Positions 17,043-26,320 are shown, counted from the stretch's first letter. The stretch: DNA of 64,000 nt from JALYUA01 sp039931865 (GCA_039931865.1 JBDTRB010000006.1:1-64000), one strand, 5' to 3'. Translations and numbers: made by a program. Notes: generated by a model from the letters alone, not told the origin.

Positions 17043-19096
17043 GAGAAATGCCTGACCCGGCGGCCCGGGTCGCCCCCCGGACCGTCCCGGCGGGCCGGGC
17101 CGCCAGCGCCTGTCCCCTGGACTGTCCCGACGCCTGCAGCCTCGAGGTGCACGTCGAAAACGGGATCGCCGTTTCCGTAGGAGGAACCCGCGCGAACCCG
17201 CTGACGGCCGGGTACATCTGCGCGAAGGTCCGGCGCCTGCCCGAGCACGTCCACGGTGCGGCCCGGGTCCGCTTTCCGCGGATCCGCGTCGGCGCGAAGG
17301 GCGAGGGACAATTCCGGCAGGCGAGCTGGGACGAGGCGCTCGACCTCGTCGCCTCCCGGATGGCGGAGCTTTCGGCCAGCGGAGAGGGAGAGGCGATCCT
17401 GCCGGTCTCCTACGGCGGGTCGAACGGGTATCTGTCCCAGGACACCACGGACGCGCGACTCTTCTCCCGGCTCGGGGCGTCCCGCCTGGCGCGGACGGTC
17501 TGCTCCGCGCCTTCGGGCCGGGCGGCCTTCGGTCTCTACGGAAAGATGGCGGGTATCGCCCTCGACGACTACGCGCACGCGAAGCTCGCCGTCGTCTGGG
17601 GGGCGAATCCTTCGGCGACCGGGATTCACCTGCTCCCGCACCTGCAGGCGGCGCGCCGCGCCGGAGGCCGGCTGGTCGTGCTCGATCCGCGGCGCACCCG
17701 CCTCGCGGGGGAGGCCGACCTCCACCTGCCGCTGCGTCCCGGAACGGATCTCCCCGTCGCGCTGTCGGTTCACCGCTGGCTCTTCGAGAATGGATTCGCG
17801 GATCTCGCTTTTCTGGAAGAGCACACGACGGGGTGGGAAGAGCTGCGGCGGCGCGCCGCCTCCTGGACGATCTCGAAAGCCGCCGCGGTGTCCGGCCTTC
17901 CGGAGCAGGACCTCGAGCTCTTCGCGCGGTGGTACGCGGAGTCCGCTCCCGCGGCGATCCGCTGCGGATGGGGGCTCGAGCGCAACCGCAACGGCGGGTC
18001 CGCGACCGCTGCGATCCTCGCGCTGCCGGCGGTCGGCGGAAAATTCGGCGTGCGCGGCGGCGGGTATACGCTCTCGAACTCCGCGGTCTGGGAGCTCGAC
18101 TCGCTCCGCGCGGCACAGTCCGATCCATCACCGGCGCGCCAGGTCAACATGACCCGCACGGGAGAAGCCCTCCTCGACAAAGAGCGCCCGGTACGCCTTC
18201 TCTTCGTTTACAACTGCAACGCCCTGATGACCCTGCCCGAGCAGGAAAAGGTCCGAACGGGGCTCGAGCGGGAAGATCTCTTCACGGTGGTGTTCGACCC
18301 CGTGATGACCGACACAGCGCTGTACGCGGACGTGGTCCTTCCGGCCACGACCTTTCTCGAGCGCTCGGAGCTCTCGCGCGGATATGGCGCCTACATCCTC
18401 CAGGAAGCCGGCCCGGTCATTCCACCGGTCGGCGAATCGCGGCCGAACCACGAGGTCTTCGGCGAGCTCTGCCGCCGCGCGGGAGTCGCGCGGCCGGGAG
18501 ACGCCATGACGGCCTCGGAGCTGACCGCGGAGATCCTCGGCGGGCACGCGTCCGAGGGCGTCTGGAGTGCTTCGCTCGCTTCGGATGCGACGGCCGAGCC
18601 GTCCTCGGGACGCTCCCCGATCCAGTTCGTCGACGTCTTCCCGAGAACTCCGGATCGCCGCGCGCACCTCGTGCCGCCCGATCTCGACGCCGAAGCCCCA
18701 ATGGGCCTTTACGGGTATCGCGAGGACCCCGCGACCGAGGCTTTCCCGCTCGCGCTCGTGTCGCCCGCGAGCGACCGGACGATCACGTCGACTCTCGGAG
18801 AGCTTTACCGCGACATCGCCGTTCTCGAGATGCATCCCGCCGACGCGCTGGCGCGTGGGATCTCCGACGGCGACCGCGTCGCGGCGCACAACCTTTCCGG
18901 CCGGGTCTCCTGCGTCGCCCGAGTGGCTCCGACGGTGCGTCCGGGCGTCGTGTCCGTCCCGAAGGGGCTCTGGAGCCACAACACTTTCGGAGGCTCCACT
19001 GCGAACGCGGTCGCCCCCGACACCCTCGCGGATCTCGGAGGGGGAGCCTGCTACAACGACGCGAGGGTCGAGGTGGAGAGGCTTCCCGCCGAATGA
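17030..19096 (+). CDS. Molybdopterin-dependent oxidoreductase (MopB-type)
   Basis: A 688-residue catalytic subunit of the DMSO-reductase superfamily. The N terminus binds a 4Fe-4S cluster: Cys28, Cys32, Cys36 (ACPLDCPDAC) and Cys64 (GYICAK). Then come the molybdopterin-binding regions (YGGSNGYLSQD, VVWGANPSATGIH, LDPRRTR) and a C-terminal dinucleotide-binding domain (HPADALARGISDGDRV). No twin-arginine signal is present, so it is probably cytoplasmic. The start is GTG 17030; ATG 17048 is an equally good alternative. It overlaps the peptidase upstream and the CDF gene downstream (ATGA). The electron donor and substrate are unknown, though a cytochrome c gene lies two genes on. Confidence 0.88.
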   Translation: MEAIREMPDPAARVAPRTVPAGRAASACPLDCPDACSLEVHVENGIAVSVGGTRANPLTAGYICAKVRRLPEHVHGAARVRFPRIRVGAKGEGQFRQASWDEALDLVASRMAELSASGEGEAILPVSYGGSNGYLSQDTTDARLFSRLGASRLARTVCSAPSGRAAFGLYGKMAGIALDDYAHAKLAVVWGANPSATGIHLLPHLQAARRAGGRLVVLDPRRTRLAGEADLHLPLRPGTDLPVALSVHRWLFENGFADLAFLEEHTTGWEELRRRAASWTISKAAAVSGLPEQDLELFARWYAESAPAAIRCGWGLERNRNGGSATAAILALPAVGGKFGVRGGGYTLSNSAVWELDSLRAAQSDPSPARQVNMTRTGEALLDKERPVRLLFVYNCNALMTLPEQEKVRTGLEREDLFTVVFDPVMTDTALYADVVLPATTFLERSELSRGYGAYILQEAGPVIPPVGESRPNHEVFGELCRRAGVARPGDAMTASELTAEILGGHASEGVWSASLASDATAEPSSGRSPIQFVDVFPRTPDRRAHLVPPDLDAEAPMGLYGYREDPATEAFPLALVSPASDRTITSTLGELYRDIAVLEMHPADALARGISDGDRVAAHNLSGRVSCVARVAPTVRPGVVSVPKGLWSHNTFGGSTANAVAPDTLADLGGGACYNDARVEVERLPAE

Positions 19097-20058
19097 GCAC
19101 CGCGGGCTGGCCTGCGGAGAGCGAGGGAAAACACGCGGATTCCGAGCGCGAGGACCGCCGCAGGCGCCTCCGCGCGGCCCTGGCCCTGACGGCGGGAGTA
19201 CTCGCCCTCGAGATCGCCGGCGGAATCATCTCGGGCAGTCTCGCCCTCCTCGCCGATGCGGCGCACCTCTTTGCGGACATCGCGGCGCTCATCCTGGCGT
19301 ACGCCGCGATCACGGTGGCGGGCCGCGCCCCGACAGGGCGGCACAGCTTCGGCCTTTACCGGGCGGAGATCCTCGCCGCATTCGTGAACGCCGAGATCCT
19401 GCTCCTGATGGCGGTCGGGATCCTCGTCGAGGCGGCGCTGCGGTTGATGTCTCCGATGCCCGTGCGCACCGGCGTGATGCTCTGGGTCGGCCTCATCGCG
19501 CTCGTCGCGAACCTGGTGGCGATGCGGCTGCTCTCGACGGGTCACGTCCACGGTCACAGCCACGGCCACGGCCACGGCGCGGCCGAGAACCTGAACATGC
19601 ATGCCGCATACCTGGAGGTGTTCACCGACATGCTCGCCTCCGCCGCGGTTCTCGCCGCCGCGATCGCGATCCCGCGAACCGGCTGGCTGTGGCTCGACCC
19701 CGCGGTGTCGGCCGCCGTCGCTCTCTTCATCCTTCCTCGGGCCGCGTCGCTCCTGAAGCAGTCCGCCCACATCCTGCTCGAGGGCTCTCCGGGCAACATC
19801 GACCCCGCGGCGGTGCGGGAGGCGGTGCTGCGCGTCTCCGGCGTCGAAGCGATCCACGATCTCCACATGTGGACACTGACGTCGGGAGTGCATTCCGCGA
19901 GCGTGCACATCCGCGCCGCTCCCGACACGCCGCGCAGCGAGGTCCTGATTGCGGTCCAGCAGGCGTTGAAGGAAGTCGCGAGTGTGGACCACGCCACCAT
20001 CCAGGTCGAGTGGGGAACAGAAATGACGTGTCATGCGTCCAACCGCGGCCACGCCTGA
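19093..20058 (+). CDS. Cation diffusion facilitator (CzcD/ZnT type)
   Basis: A 321-residue metal/proton antiporter with six membrane helices. The DAAHLFAD motif in helix 2 and HAAYLEVFTD in helix 5 provide the zinc-binding His/Asp residues. A His-rich cytoplasmic loop (GHVHGHSHGHGHG) lies between helices 4 and 5, followed by a C-terminal metal-binding domain with LHMWTLTSG. It exports Zn, Co or Cd from the cytoplasm. The start ATG overlaps the oxidoreductase stop by 4 bases. Confidence 0.93.
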   Translation: MSTAGWPAESEGKHADSEREDRRRRLRAALALTAGVLALEIAGGIISGSLALLADAAHLFADIAALILAYAAITVAGRAPTGRHSFGLYRAEILAAFVNAEILLLMAVGILVEAALRLMSPMPVRTGVMLWVGLIALVANLVAMRLLSTGHVHGHSHGHGHGAAENLNMHAAYLEVFTDMLASAAVLAAAIAIPRTGWLWLDPAVSAAVALFILPRAASLLKQSAHILLEGSPGNIDPAAVREAVLRVSGVEAIHDLHMWTLTSGVHSASVHIRAAPDTPRSEVLIAVQQALKEVASVDHATIQVEWGTEMTCHASNRGHA

Positions 20059-20084
20059 ACAAGGCGCGAGCCAAAGGAGCCCGA

Positions 20085-20591
20085 ATGCGATTCTTCTCCG
20101 GGATGCTGTTTGGTTTTTTTCTGGTCGGGTTGATCATCGCCGGCGTCGTGGGCGCGGGCGTCTATAACGTGGCCGCGACCGCGAGCCCGTCCCGCCTCGA
20201 ATCGCGCGTGTCGCAGTTCGCGTTGAATCGCTCGGTCGCGCGCCGCGCGCCGGCGGCGAAGAACCCCCAACCCGCCGCACCGGAGACCTGGAAGGTGGGC
20301 CTGGTGCACTACCGCGAAAACTGCGTCATGTGCCACGCCGCGCCCGGCGTGGACCCGGCGGAGCTCGGCATGGGCTTGAACCCGCCGGCCCCCGATCTCA
20401 CGCTGCCGCGCGTCCAGGCGCGGCCGGACGGCGAGCTCTACTGGCTGGTCGCGAACGGTATTCGGACCACGGGAATGCCCGCGTTCTCGCCGACCCACAA
20501 GCCCGAACAGATCTGGCAGATCGTCGCGTTCCTGCGCCATCTGCCCGAGCTGAGCGCCGAGGAACAGAAGTCGCTGAAGGGGAAAGAGTGA
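20085..20591 (+). CDS. Membrane-anchored cytochrome c
   Basis: A 168-residue protein with an uncleaved or signal-anchor segment (FFSGMLFGFFLVGLIIAG) and a class I cytochrome c domain. The heme site is CVMCH (Cys80, Cys83, His84) and Met131 (GIRTTGMPAF) is the likely sixth ligand. It is periplasmic. CAAAGGAGCCCGA precedes the ATG. It is the last gene of a plus-strand series with the molybdoenzyme and CDF transporter, and may carry electrons for the former, although the molybdoenzyme shows no export signal. Confidence 0.88.
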   Translation: MRFFSGMLFGFFLVGLIIAGVVGAGVYNVAATASPSRLESRVSQFALNRSVARRAPAAKNPQPAAPETWKVGLVHYRENCVMCHAAPGVDPAELGMGLNPPAPDLTLPRVQARPDGELYWLVANGIRTTGMPAFSPTHKPEQIWQIVAFLRHLPELSAEEQKSLKGKE

Positions 20592-20599
20592 CGGGGGCC

Positions 20600-20671
20600 G
20601 TGAGGGGTGAGGGGTTAGGCGGACGGGGTCCTTCCGGCCCTCCGCCTAACCCCTGACGCCTCACCCCTCAC
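20600..20671. terminator. Long inverted repeat between convergent genes
   Basis: The left arm 20600-20623 (GTGAGGGGTGAGGGGTTAGG…) is complementary to 20641-20671, except for a 7-base insertion (GACGCCT) in the right arm. It fills the gap between the cytochrome c and ABC permease genes, which converge, and can serve as a two-way terminator. The GTGAGGGGTGAGGGG wording is typical of dispersed intergenic repeats. Confidence 0.55.
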
Positions 20672-20674
20672 CTC

Positions 20675-21442
20675 TCATAAAACCGCCTTACGACGGAACT
20701 GAACGATTCCCAGCGTGACGAACAGCGCGTTGAACAGAAGCAGACCGGCCGCTACGCCGGAAAACGGCAGATGCCGGAACTGCGGAACCAGAGCGGATCG
20801 GAGGCCCTCGCTCGAATAGACCATCGGATTCAACAACACGGCCTTCTGCAGGATCGGGAACTTTTCGAGCGCGCTCCACGGGTAGTAGGTGCAGCCGAAG
20901 AAGATCATCGGCGCGAGAACCAGGCTGAACATCAGCCCGATCTGCGTCTGCCCGATCGAGCATCCCAGAGTCAGCCCGATCGCGGACGAGAGCAGCGCGA
21001 CTCCCAGGCAGAGCGCGGCAAAATACACGGGATGCGGTAGCGTCAGCGCGACGCCGCGTCCCATGATGAGCCAGGCCGCCGGCAGGACGACGAGCCCGGC
21101 GACCAGCGCCTGGATCATCCCGGCGAAGATCTTCTCGACCGCCACCCATTCGACCTCGATCGGCGCGAGGAGGCGGTCTTCGATCTCCTTCGTGAACTGG
21201 AATTCCGAGATGACCGGCATCGCGACCGCCTGGATCCCCGCGAGCATCATCGAAAGCGCGATGATGCCGGGAAGCAGGAGGCTCTTGTATTCCATCGGCA
21301 TGAACCCGCTCGTCGTGAGAACGCGGCCGAACACGAACACGAGCAGCATCGGCTGCAGCAGTGTCTGAAGCAGGAGCGGAACGAAATTCCGGCGCGCGAC
21401 GTGCGCGTCCCGGGCGAGAAGCGCGAAGAAGGTGCGGCTCAA
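20675..21442 (-). CDS. ABC-2 type transporter permease
   Basis: A 255-residue membrane protein with six hydrophobic segments and the ABC2_membrane fold. It has FTKEIEDRLLAPIEVEW in the coupling helix region and FFGCTYYPWSALEKFP near the fifth segment. It pairs with the ATPase directly upstream in the operon (gap of 4 bases). The start is TTG 21442. Related systems export drugs, polysaccharides or lipids. Placement at the end of the heme operon raises the idea of a heme or porphyrin exporter, but this is inference only. Confidence 0.9.
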   Translation of the reverse strand: MSRTFFALLARDAHVARRNFVPLLLQTLLQPMLLVFVFGRVLTTSGFMPMEYKSLLLPGIIALSMMLAGIQAVAMPVISEFQFTKEIEDRLLAPIEVEWVAVEKIFAGMIQALVAGLVVLPAAWLIMGRGVALTLPHPVYFAALCLGVALLSSAIGLTLGCSIGQTQIGLMFSLVLAPMIFFGCTYYPWSALEKFPILQKAVLLNPMVYSSEGLRSALVPQFRHLPFSGVAAGLLLFNALFVTLGIVQFRRKAVL

Positions 21443-21446
21443 TGGC

Positions 21447-22475
21447 TCAATCCCGGAGACTCCGGCCCGTGTGGTGAAGAAACAGGTTTTCGAGGGAAGG
21501 CTCCGAGATGTGAACGTCGGAGACGACCGCTCCGCCGGCGAGAACGCGGTTTAAGAGATCCGGCACCAGCGGCCCGCCGCGGTCGGCGTACACGTCCGCC
21601 CCCGAGGCGCCGACCGGCCGGACCTCGGTGACGCCCTGAGCGTGAGACAGCGAGGTCAGCAGCTCGGGCGTGCGCGGCGAGATCTGCAGGCGGATGAGAT
21701 GTCCGCCCGGAATCGTGGCCTTCAACTCTTCCGGCGACCCGAGCGCGATCACCCGCCCGTGGTCCACGATCGCGACGCGCCCGCAGAGGTCGTCCGCCTC
21801 TTCCATGTTGTGGGTCGTCAGCACGATCGTGCGGCCGCGGGCGCCGTATTCCCTCACGATCTCCCAGAGGAGCAGCCGCGTCTGCGGATCGAGCCCCGAC
21901 GACGGTTCGTCCAGGAACAGCACGTCCGGCTCATGCATCATCGCGCGGGCGATCGACAGCCGCTGCATCATCCCGCCGGAAAATCCGACGACGAGCTGGT
22001 CCGCCCGGTCCGTCAGCTGAAACCGCTCGAGAAGCGTGCCCGCCCGGGTCTGCCGCTCGGCAGGCGCAATCCCGAAATACGCGCCGTGGAAGAGGAGAAT
22101 CTCGCGTGCGGTCAGCGCGAAGTCGAGATTCGGCCGCTGCGGGACGACACCGATCCGCCGTTTGACGGAGACGCGCTTCTTCCAGACTTCCTCCTCGCCG
22201 ATCCACGCGCGTCCTCCCGTCGGACGCACACGCGTCGTCAGGATGCCCACGGTGGTCGACTTCCCGGCGCCGTTCGGCCCCAGCAGACCGAAGATTTCGC
22301 CGGCGCCGATCGAGAGCGTCAGGTCGTCGAGCGCGACGATCTCCACCTTCTGACGACGCGCGGACGCTCCCCGCCACGCGAACGGGGCGCCGGCGATTCC
22401 ACGGCCGGCGGAGGCCGACGGAGGCGCGGAGGTATAGACCTTTCTGAGACGTTCGGTCCGGATGGTCAGCGCCAT
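21447..22475 (-). CDS. ABC transporter ATP-binding protein
   Basis: A 342-residue ABC-2 type ATPase with Walker A GPNGAGKS (66-73), signature FSGGMMQR, Walker B LFLDEP, and switch His in LTTHNMEEAD. There is an unusual low-complexity insertion of about 27 residues (16-42) between the first strand and KVEIVALDDL. The C-terminal 80 residues form the DrrA-like accessory domain. It starts 10 bases after hemG and ends 4 bases before the permease start. Confidence 0.93.
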   Translation of the reverse strand: MALTIRTERLRKVYTSAPPSASAGRGIAGAPFAWRGASARRQKVEIVALDDLTLSIGAGEIFGLLGPNGAGKSTTVGILTTRVRPTGGRAWIGEEEVWKKRVSVKRRIGVVPQRPNLDFALTAREILLFHGAYFGIAPAERQTRAGTLLERFQLTDRADQLVVGFSGGMMQRLSIARAMMHEPDVLFLDEPSSGLDPQTRLLLWEIVREYGARGRTIVLTTHNMEEADDLCGRVAIVDHGRVIALGSPEELKATIPGGHLIRLQISPRTPELLTSLSHAQGVTEVRPVGASGADVYADRGGPLVPDLLNRVLAGGAVVSDVHISEPSLENLFLHHTGRSLRD

Positions 22476-22485
22476 GGTGAAATCC

Positions 22486-23862
22486 TCACCTCAGGCGGCC
22501 CATCAATTCGGGGGCCGGAGTCTCCGCGCGGTCCGCCCGAGGAACCGCCAGCGCGTTCTTCACCACGTCTCCCACCGAGATCCCTCCGCGGTAGGCGCCC
22601 AGGAAGACGAGACCGGGCCATCGCGCCTCGGCGCGCGCCAGCACTCCCATGCGGTGTGCGTGACCGATCTCGTACTGCGGAATCGCTCGAGGCCACCGGG
22701 TCAGGGCGACCAGCCGCGGCGGGGACGTCGCCCCGAGCGAATGAGACAGCTCGCAAGCCGCGATCGTCTCGAGCTCTCCGTCGGTGAGGCGCGCCGACGC
22801 GGGGTCCGTGGCGCCGCCCGCGAACGCCGTGACCAGCGTCTGTCCGTCCGGAGCGCGGCCCGAGAAAAGGCTGGAGCTCCAGACGGCTCCGAGCACGCGG
22901 CGGCCCGCCGCCGGAACGACGAGGTGGCCGAAGCCGGCGAGAGGAGCGCGAAGGGCGTCCGCCGGCCACGCAAAATGCAGGACCGCGACCGGCGGGTAAG
23001 GAATAGAGGAGAGTGAGACGGCCGCTTCGGCGTCGAATTCGCGCACGAAATGCGCGCTCTCGGCCGCGGCGCAGGCGAGGATTACCCGATCCGCCCGCAT
23101 CGTGCCGGCGGAGCTCCGGACGACCCACCCGTCCCTCTCCGGCGCGATCGACTCGACGGACGTCCCGGCCACCAGACGATCCCCGAGCGAGGCGGCGAGG
23201 GCTCGCGGCAGCGTCTCGAGCCCGCTCCGAAAGGAGAGGAGGCCGCGCGGCCCTGATCGGCGACCGGACCGGTCGCGCCCGCGGATCGCGGCGATCGCGG
23301 TCGCGAGAAGACTTCCGTGCCGCCGCTCGCCACGCGCCAGCGCCGGGAACGCGTCGGAAGCGGACAGCCGCGCCGGATCGCCGGCGAACACCCCCGAGAC
23401 GAACGGCGCGACGAAGCGGTCCGCCACTTCCGGACCGAGCCGGCGAGTGAAGAACGCCCGCACGCTCTCCGGAGGTGACGCGAGCGCGGCGCGGCGAACG
23501 AAAGGCTCATGCAACAGCCGCATTTTCCCCGCGCGAGAAAGCAGCGGGGTTCGCGCGAACGCCAGGGCGGATGAGGGCATCGCATGCAGCGCTCCGTTCC
23601 AGTCGATGTACCGGGGCAGGCGCGGGCTCGAGAAGAGCATCTCGGACTCGAGGCCGAGGTCTCGCACGATCGCGAGCAGTTCCGGCGTCGGCCGGACCGT
23701 GTTCGGCCCGAGCTCCACGAGAAACCCCTCACGGTGCTCCGTGCGCACGACCCCGCCCGGCCGCTCCGAACGCTCCAGGACCCGGACGTCTTCTCCGCCG
23801 GCCGCGAGAGAACGGGCGCAGACGAGCCCCGCGAGCCCGGCGCCGACCACGACGGTCGTCAC
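22486..23862 (-). CDS. hemG: Protoporphyrinogen oxidase (HemG/HemY)
   Basis: A 458-residue FAD-dependent oxidase of the HemY type. It has the N-terminal dinucleotide motif VVGAGLAGLVCARSL, LELGPNTVRPTPELL-like substrate region, and C-terminal YRGGISVGDVV flavin-binding segment. It turns protoporphyrinogen IX into protoporphyrin IX. Since HemN is encoded beside it and no HemQ-like gene is seen, the protoporphyrin-dependent route is more likely than the coproporphyrin-dependent one. The start is GTG 23862, one base after the hemH stop. Confidence 0.9.
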   Translation of the reverse strand: MTTVVVGAGLAGLVCARSLAAGGEDVRVLERSERPGGVVRTEHREGFLVELGPNTVRPTPELLAIVRDLGLESEMLFSSPRLPRYIDWNGALHAMPSSALAFARTPLLSRAGKMRLLHEPFVRRAALASPPESVRAFFTRRLGPEVADRFVAPFVSGVFAGDPARLSASDAFPALARGERRHGSLLATAIAAIRGRDRSGRRSGPRGLLSFRSGLETLPRALAASLGDRLVAGTSVESIAPERDGWVVRSSAGTMRADRVILACAAAESAHFVREFDAEAAVSLSSIPYPPVAVLHFAWPADALRAPLAGFGHLVVPAAGRRVLGAVWSSSLFSGRAPDGQTLVTAFAGGATDPASARLTDGELETIAACELSHSLGATSPPRLVALTRWPRAIPQYEIGHAHRMGVLARAEARWPGLVFLGAYRGGISVGDVVKNALAVPRADRAETPAPELMGRLR

Positions 23863-23863
23863 G

Positions 23864-24859
23864 TCAGGCGGCGGGCGCGTCGGCCCAGAAATCCGGCTGT
23901 GACAGAACGATGTCCTCCAGCGCCGAGAGAAACGTCGGATCGTCGTTCAACCCGGGGGTCCGGCGGAAGTGCGCGATTCCCGCGGCCCGCGCCGCGTCCC
24001 CGAAGAGCTGATCGACCTCGTACAACGTCTCGACGTGATCGGTCACGAACGCGATCGGGATGACGAGGACCTGCGACGCGCCCGCTCGCCCGAGCTTCCC
24101 GAGCACGTCGATCGTCTGAGGGCCGAGCCATTCGATGGGACCCAGCTTCGACTGGTACGCGAGGGAGCGCGGCGACCGTCCGCCGAGCCGCTCGGCGATC
24201 GCGGCGACGGAGGCCTCGACTTCTCTCTGGTACGGATCGCCTTTGCGGGTCACCAGCTTCTTCGGGATCGAGTGCGCCGAGAACAGGAGGTGGACTGCCT
24301 CGGGACGGGGATCGGGGAACTTTGCCATCTCGGCAGCGATCGAATCCGCGTGCGCCTGCACGAACAGGGGATGGGTGGGCCAGGAGCACATCTCGAAGAG
24401 CCGGGCGCCGGGCGCGAAACGGCGGACCGCTTCGCGGGACCGCTCGAGCGCGCCCCTGGTGGTGGTCAGGGAATATTGCGGATAGAGGGGCACCGCCAGA
24501 AAACGGTCCACACCGGAGCGGGCGAGCTCGCGGACCACGTCCTCGACGAGCGGAGCGGAACAGGTCATCGCAGTCTTCACCGGAATCGCACGGCCGAGCT
24601 GCGCAAGCCGCCGTTCGACTCCCGCCGCCTGCTGATCGGTCAGCCGCCGGATCGGGGACCCGCCGCCGATCGCCCGATACAGCTCCCGCGACGCTTTCTT
24701 CCGAGCGAGCGCGATCGACCCGGCGATTGCCTTGCGGAGAATCGCTGGCCGGACGCGGATCACGTCCGGGTCGGAGAAAAGCCGGTACAGGAAACCCGGC
24801 ACGTCGTCGAGCGTCTCGGGGCCGCCCAGCTGGAGAAACAGGATCGCGCGGGACGTCAT
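23864..24859 (-). CDS. hemH: Ferrochelatase
   Basis: A 331-residue enzyme that inserts Fe(II) into protoporphyrin IX, the last step of heme synthesis. It has LQLGGPETLDDVPGFL at the start, YRAIGGGSPI, PLYPQYS, catalytic His196 in FSAHSIP, and the acidic HVETLYEVD motif. Its length matches bacterial ferrochelatases. The cytosolic type lacks the extra membrane tail. Start ATG 24859, about 40 bases after the hemN stop; the gap contains the 8-base tandem repeats. Confidence 0.95.
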   Translation of the reverse strand: MTSRAILFLQLGGPETLDDVPGFLYRLFSDPDVIRVRPAILRKAIAGSIALARKKASRELYRAIGGGSPIRRLTDQQAAGVERRLAQLGRAIPVKTAMTCSAPLVEDVVRELARSGVDRFLAVPLYPQYSLTTTRGALERSREAVRRFAPGARLFEMCSWPTHPLFVQAHADSIAAEMAKFPDPRPEAVHLLFSAHSIPKKLVTRKGDPYQREVEASVAAIAERLGGRSPRSLAYQSKLGPIEWLGPQTIDVLGKLGRAGASQVLVIPIAFVTDHVETLYEVDQLFGDAARAAGIAHFRRTPGLNDDPTFLSALEDIVLSQPDFWADAPAA

Positions 24860-24900
24860 CAGCGTCCTCGCGCTATAGCGAGCGGGCCCGTCATGGCGTT

Positions 24901-24940
24901 CACAGCATCACAGCGTCACAGCATCACAGCATCACAGCGT
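24901..24940. repeat. Five tandem copies of CACAGCRT
   Basis: An 8-base unit CACAGCAT/CACAGCGT is repeated exactly five times. It fills most of the gap between hemN and hemH and runs into the last codons of hemN (CTG TGA is formed by the repeat). Eight is not a multiple of three, so a gain or loss of a unit could change the hemN end, or the spacing to hemH, by slippage. Confidence 0.9.
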
Positions 24941-26320
24941 CCTCGAGAACACCGGGCGCTCCGCCGGCGCTGCAAGATACGCGTCGAATGGCATCGCGAG
25001 GTTTCGAAGGAAGACGCGGCCCGCCGCGGTCGCCCGGATCTCGCCCGGCGCCAGCTCGACGAGGCCGTCGTCCGCGCACGGGCGAAGCCGTTCGAGAGCG
25101 TCGGCAAAGGTGTCGTCGAAATGGATCCCGTGCTCCCTCTCGATCTCGGACTTCACGATGACGCCGTGGCAGAGAAGGCTCTGGATGACGCTGCGCCGCA
25201 GCCGGTCGTCCGCCGAGAGCCGGAACCCGCGGAACGTCGCCGCGCCGTCGCGTTCGACTGCCGCGCGGTACGGGCCGAGGTCGCGGGCGTTCTGGACGTA
25301 GCCGTCCCCCACCTCGCCGATGGCGCTCATGCCCATCCCGATCAGGTCCGTGCCGGCCTTGGTGGTGTAACCTTGGAAGTTCCGGTGCAGGGTGCGGCCG
25401 CGGCGCGCGCGCGCGAGCTCGTCGTCGGGCCGCGCGAAGTGGTCCATGCCGATGTACTCAAACCCGGCGTCCTGAAAGCGCTCGAGAGCGGTCTGGAAGA
25501 TCCCGAACTTCTCGGATTCCGAGGGGAGGAACGGCTCCAGGATCTTCTGGTGCTTCTTCAGCCACGGGACGTTCGCATACGAGTACACCGCGAGACGGTC
25601 GGGCCCGATCTCGAGGACCCGGTCGATGGTCGCGCCGAAGGTCTCGGGGGTCTGGTGCGGGAGCCCGTAGATCAGGTCCATGTTGATGCTCGCGAACCCG
25701 AGCCGCCGGGCGTCTTCGATCAGCCGCCGGGTGTCGTCAAACGGCTGAATGCGGTTGATGGCCGCCTGCACCCGCGGATCGAAGTCCTGCACGCCCATCG
25801 AGAGCCGGTTGAACCCCGCGCGCGCGAGCGCCGCGAGATGTTCCGGAGTCGTCACGCGCGGGTCCACTTCGACGCCGAGCTCGGCGTCCGAAGAGAAGAC
25901 GAATCGGTCGCGCAGCCGCGCGAGCAGGCCCTCGAGCTTCTCGGGCGCGAAGTACGTCGGAGTGCCGCCGCCGAGATGGAGCTGAACGACCTCGCGCGCC
26001 TTGCCCGCCCGCTCGGCAACCCAGTCGATCTCGCGGGCGAGCGTCGAGAGATACGGGTCCTCGAGCCGATGCTCCGTTCCCGTGATGACGACCGTGCACC
26101 CGCAGAAGTAGCAGAGCTTCTCGCAGAACGGCAGGTGCAGGTAGAGCGAGAGCGGCCGGGGCCGCGCCTCCGCGCCGGACTCGACGAGCAGCTCCTCGTA
26201 GTCGCCGGCGCCGACGCCCTCCTTCCACACCGGAGCGGTGGGGTAGGAGGTGTACCGGGGCCCGGGAACGTTGTAGCGCCGCAGGAGGTCGACCGAAAGA
26301 CGGCCGATGCCGTCGCTCAC
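24932..26320 (-). CDS. hemN: Oxygen-independent coproporphyrinogen III oxidase
   Basis: A 462-residue radical SAM enzyme that makes protoporphyrinogen IX from coproporphyrinogen III without oxygen. The cluster motif is CEKLCYFCGC: Cys66, Cys70 and Cys73, plus Cys75, the extra conserved Cys of true HemN rather than HemW. GPRYTSYPTAP near the N terminus and the C-terminal HemN domain are also present. Start GTG 26320 overlaps the stop of a 24-codon frame (GTGA), which itself overlaps hemE. The stop lies inside the CACAGCRT repeat. Confidence 0.95.
   Translation of the reverse strand: MSDGIGRLSVDLLRRYNVPGPRYTSYPTAPVWKEGVGAGDYEELLVESGAEARPRPLSLYLHLPFCEKLCYFCGCTVVITGTEHRLEDPYLSTLAREIDWVAERAGKAREVVQLHLGGGTPTYFAPEKLEGLLARLRDRFVFSSDAELGVEVDPRVTTPEHLAALARAGFNRLSMGVQDFDPRVQAAINRIQPFDDTRRLIEDARRLGFASINMDLIYGLPHQTPETFGATIDRVLEIGPDRLAVYSYANVPWLKKHQKILEPFLPSESEKFGIFQTALERFQDAGFEYIGMDHFARPDDELARARRGRTLHRNFQGYTTKAGTDLIGMGMSAIGEVGDGYVQNARDLGPYRAAVERDGAATFRGFRLSADDRLRRSVIQSLLCHGVIVKSEIEREHGIHFDDTFADALERLRPCADDGLVELAPGEIRATAAGRVFLRNLAMPFDAYLAAPAERPVFSRTL

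Noticed and set aside
15177..18131. 984-codon minus-strand open frame opposite the peptidase and molybdoenzyme
   Set aside because: Arg/Pro-rich composition and no domain; it mirrors the plus-strand codon bias. The plus strand has full catalytic motifs.
24901..24940. Possible CRISPR or minisatellite array
   Set aside because: The unit is only 8 bases with no spacers, so it is a simple tandem repeat.
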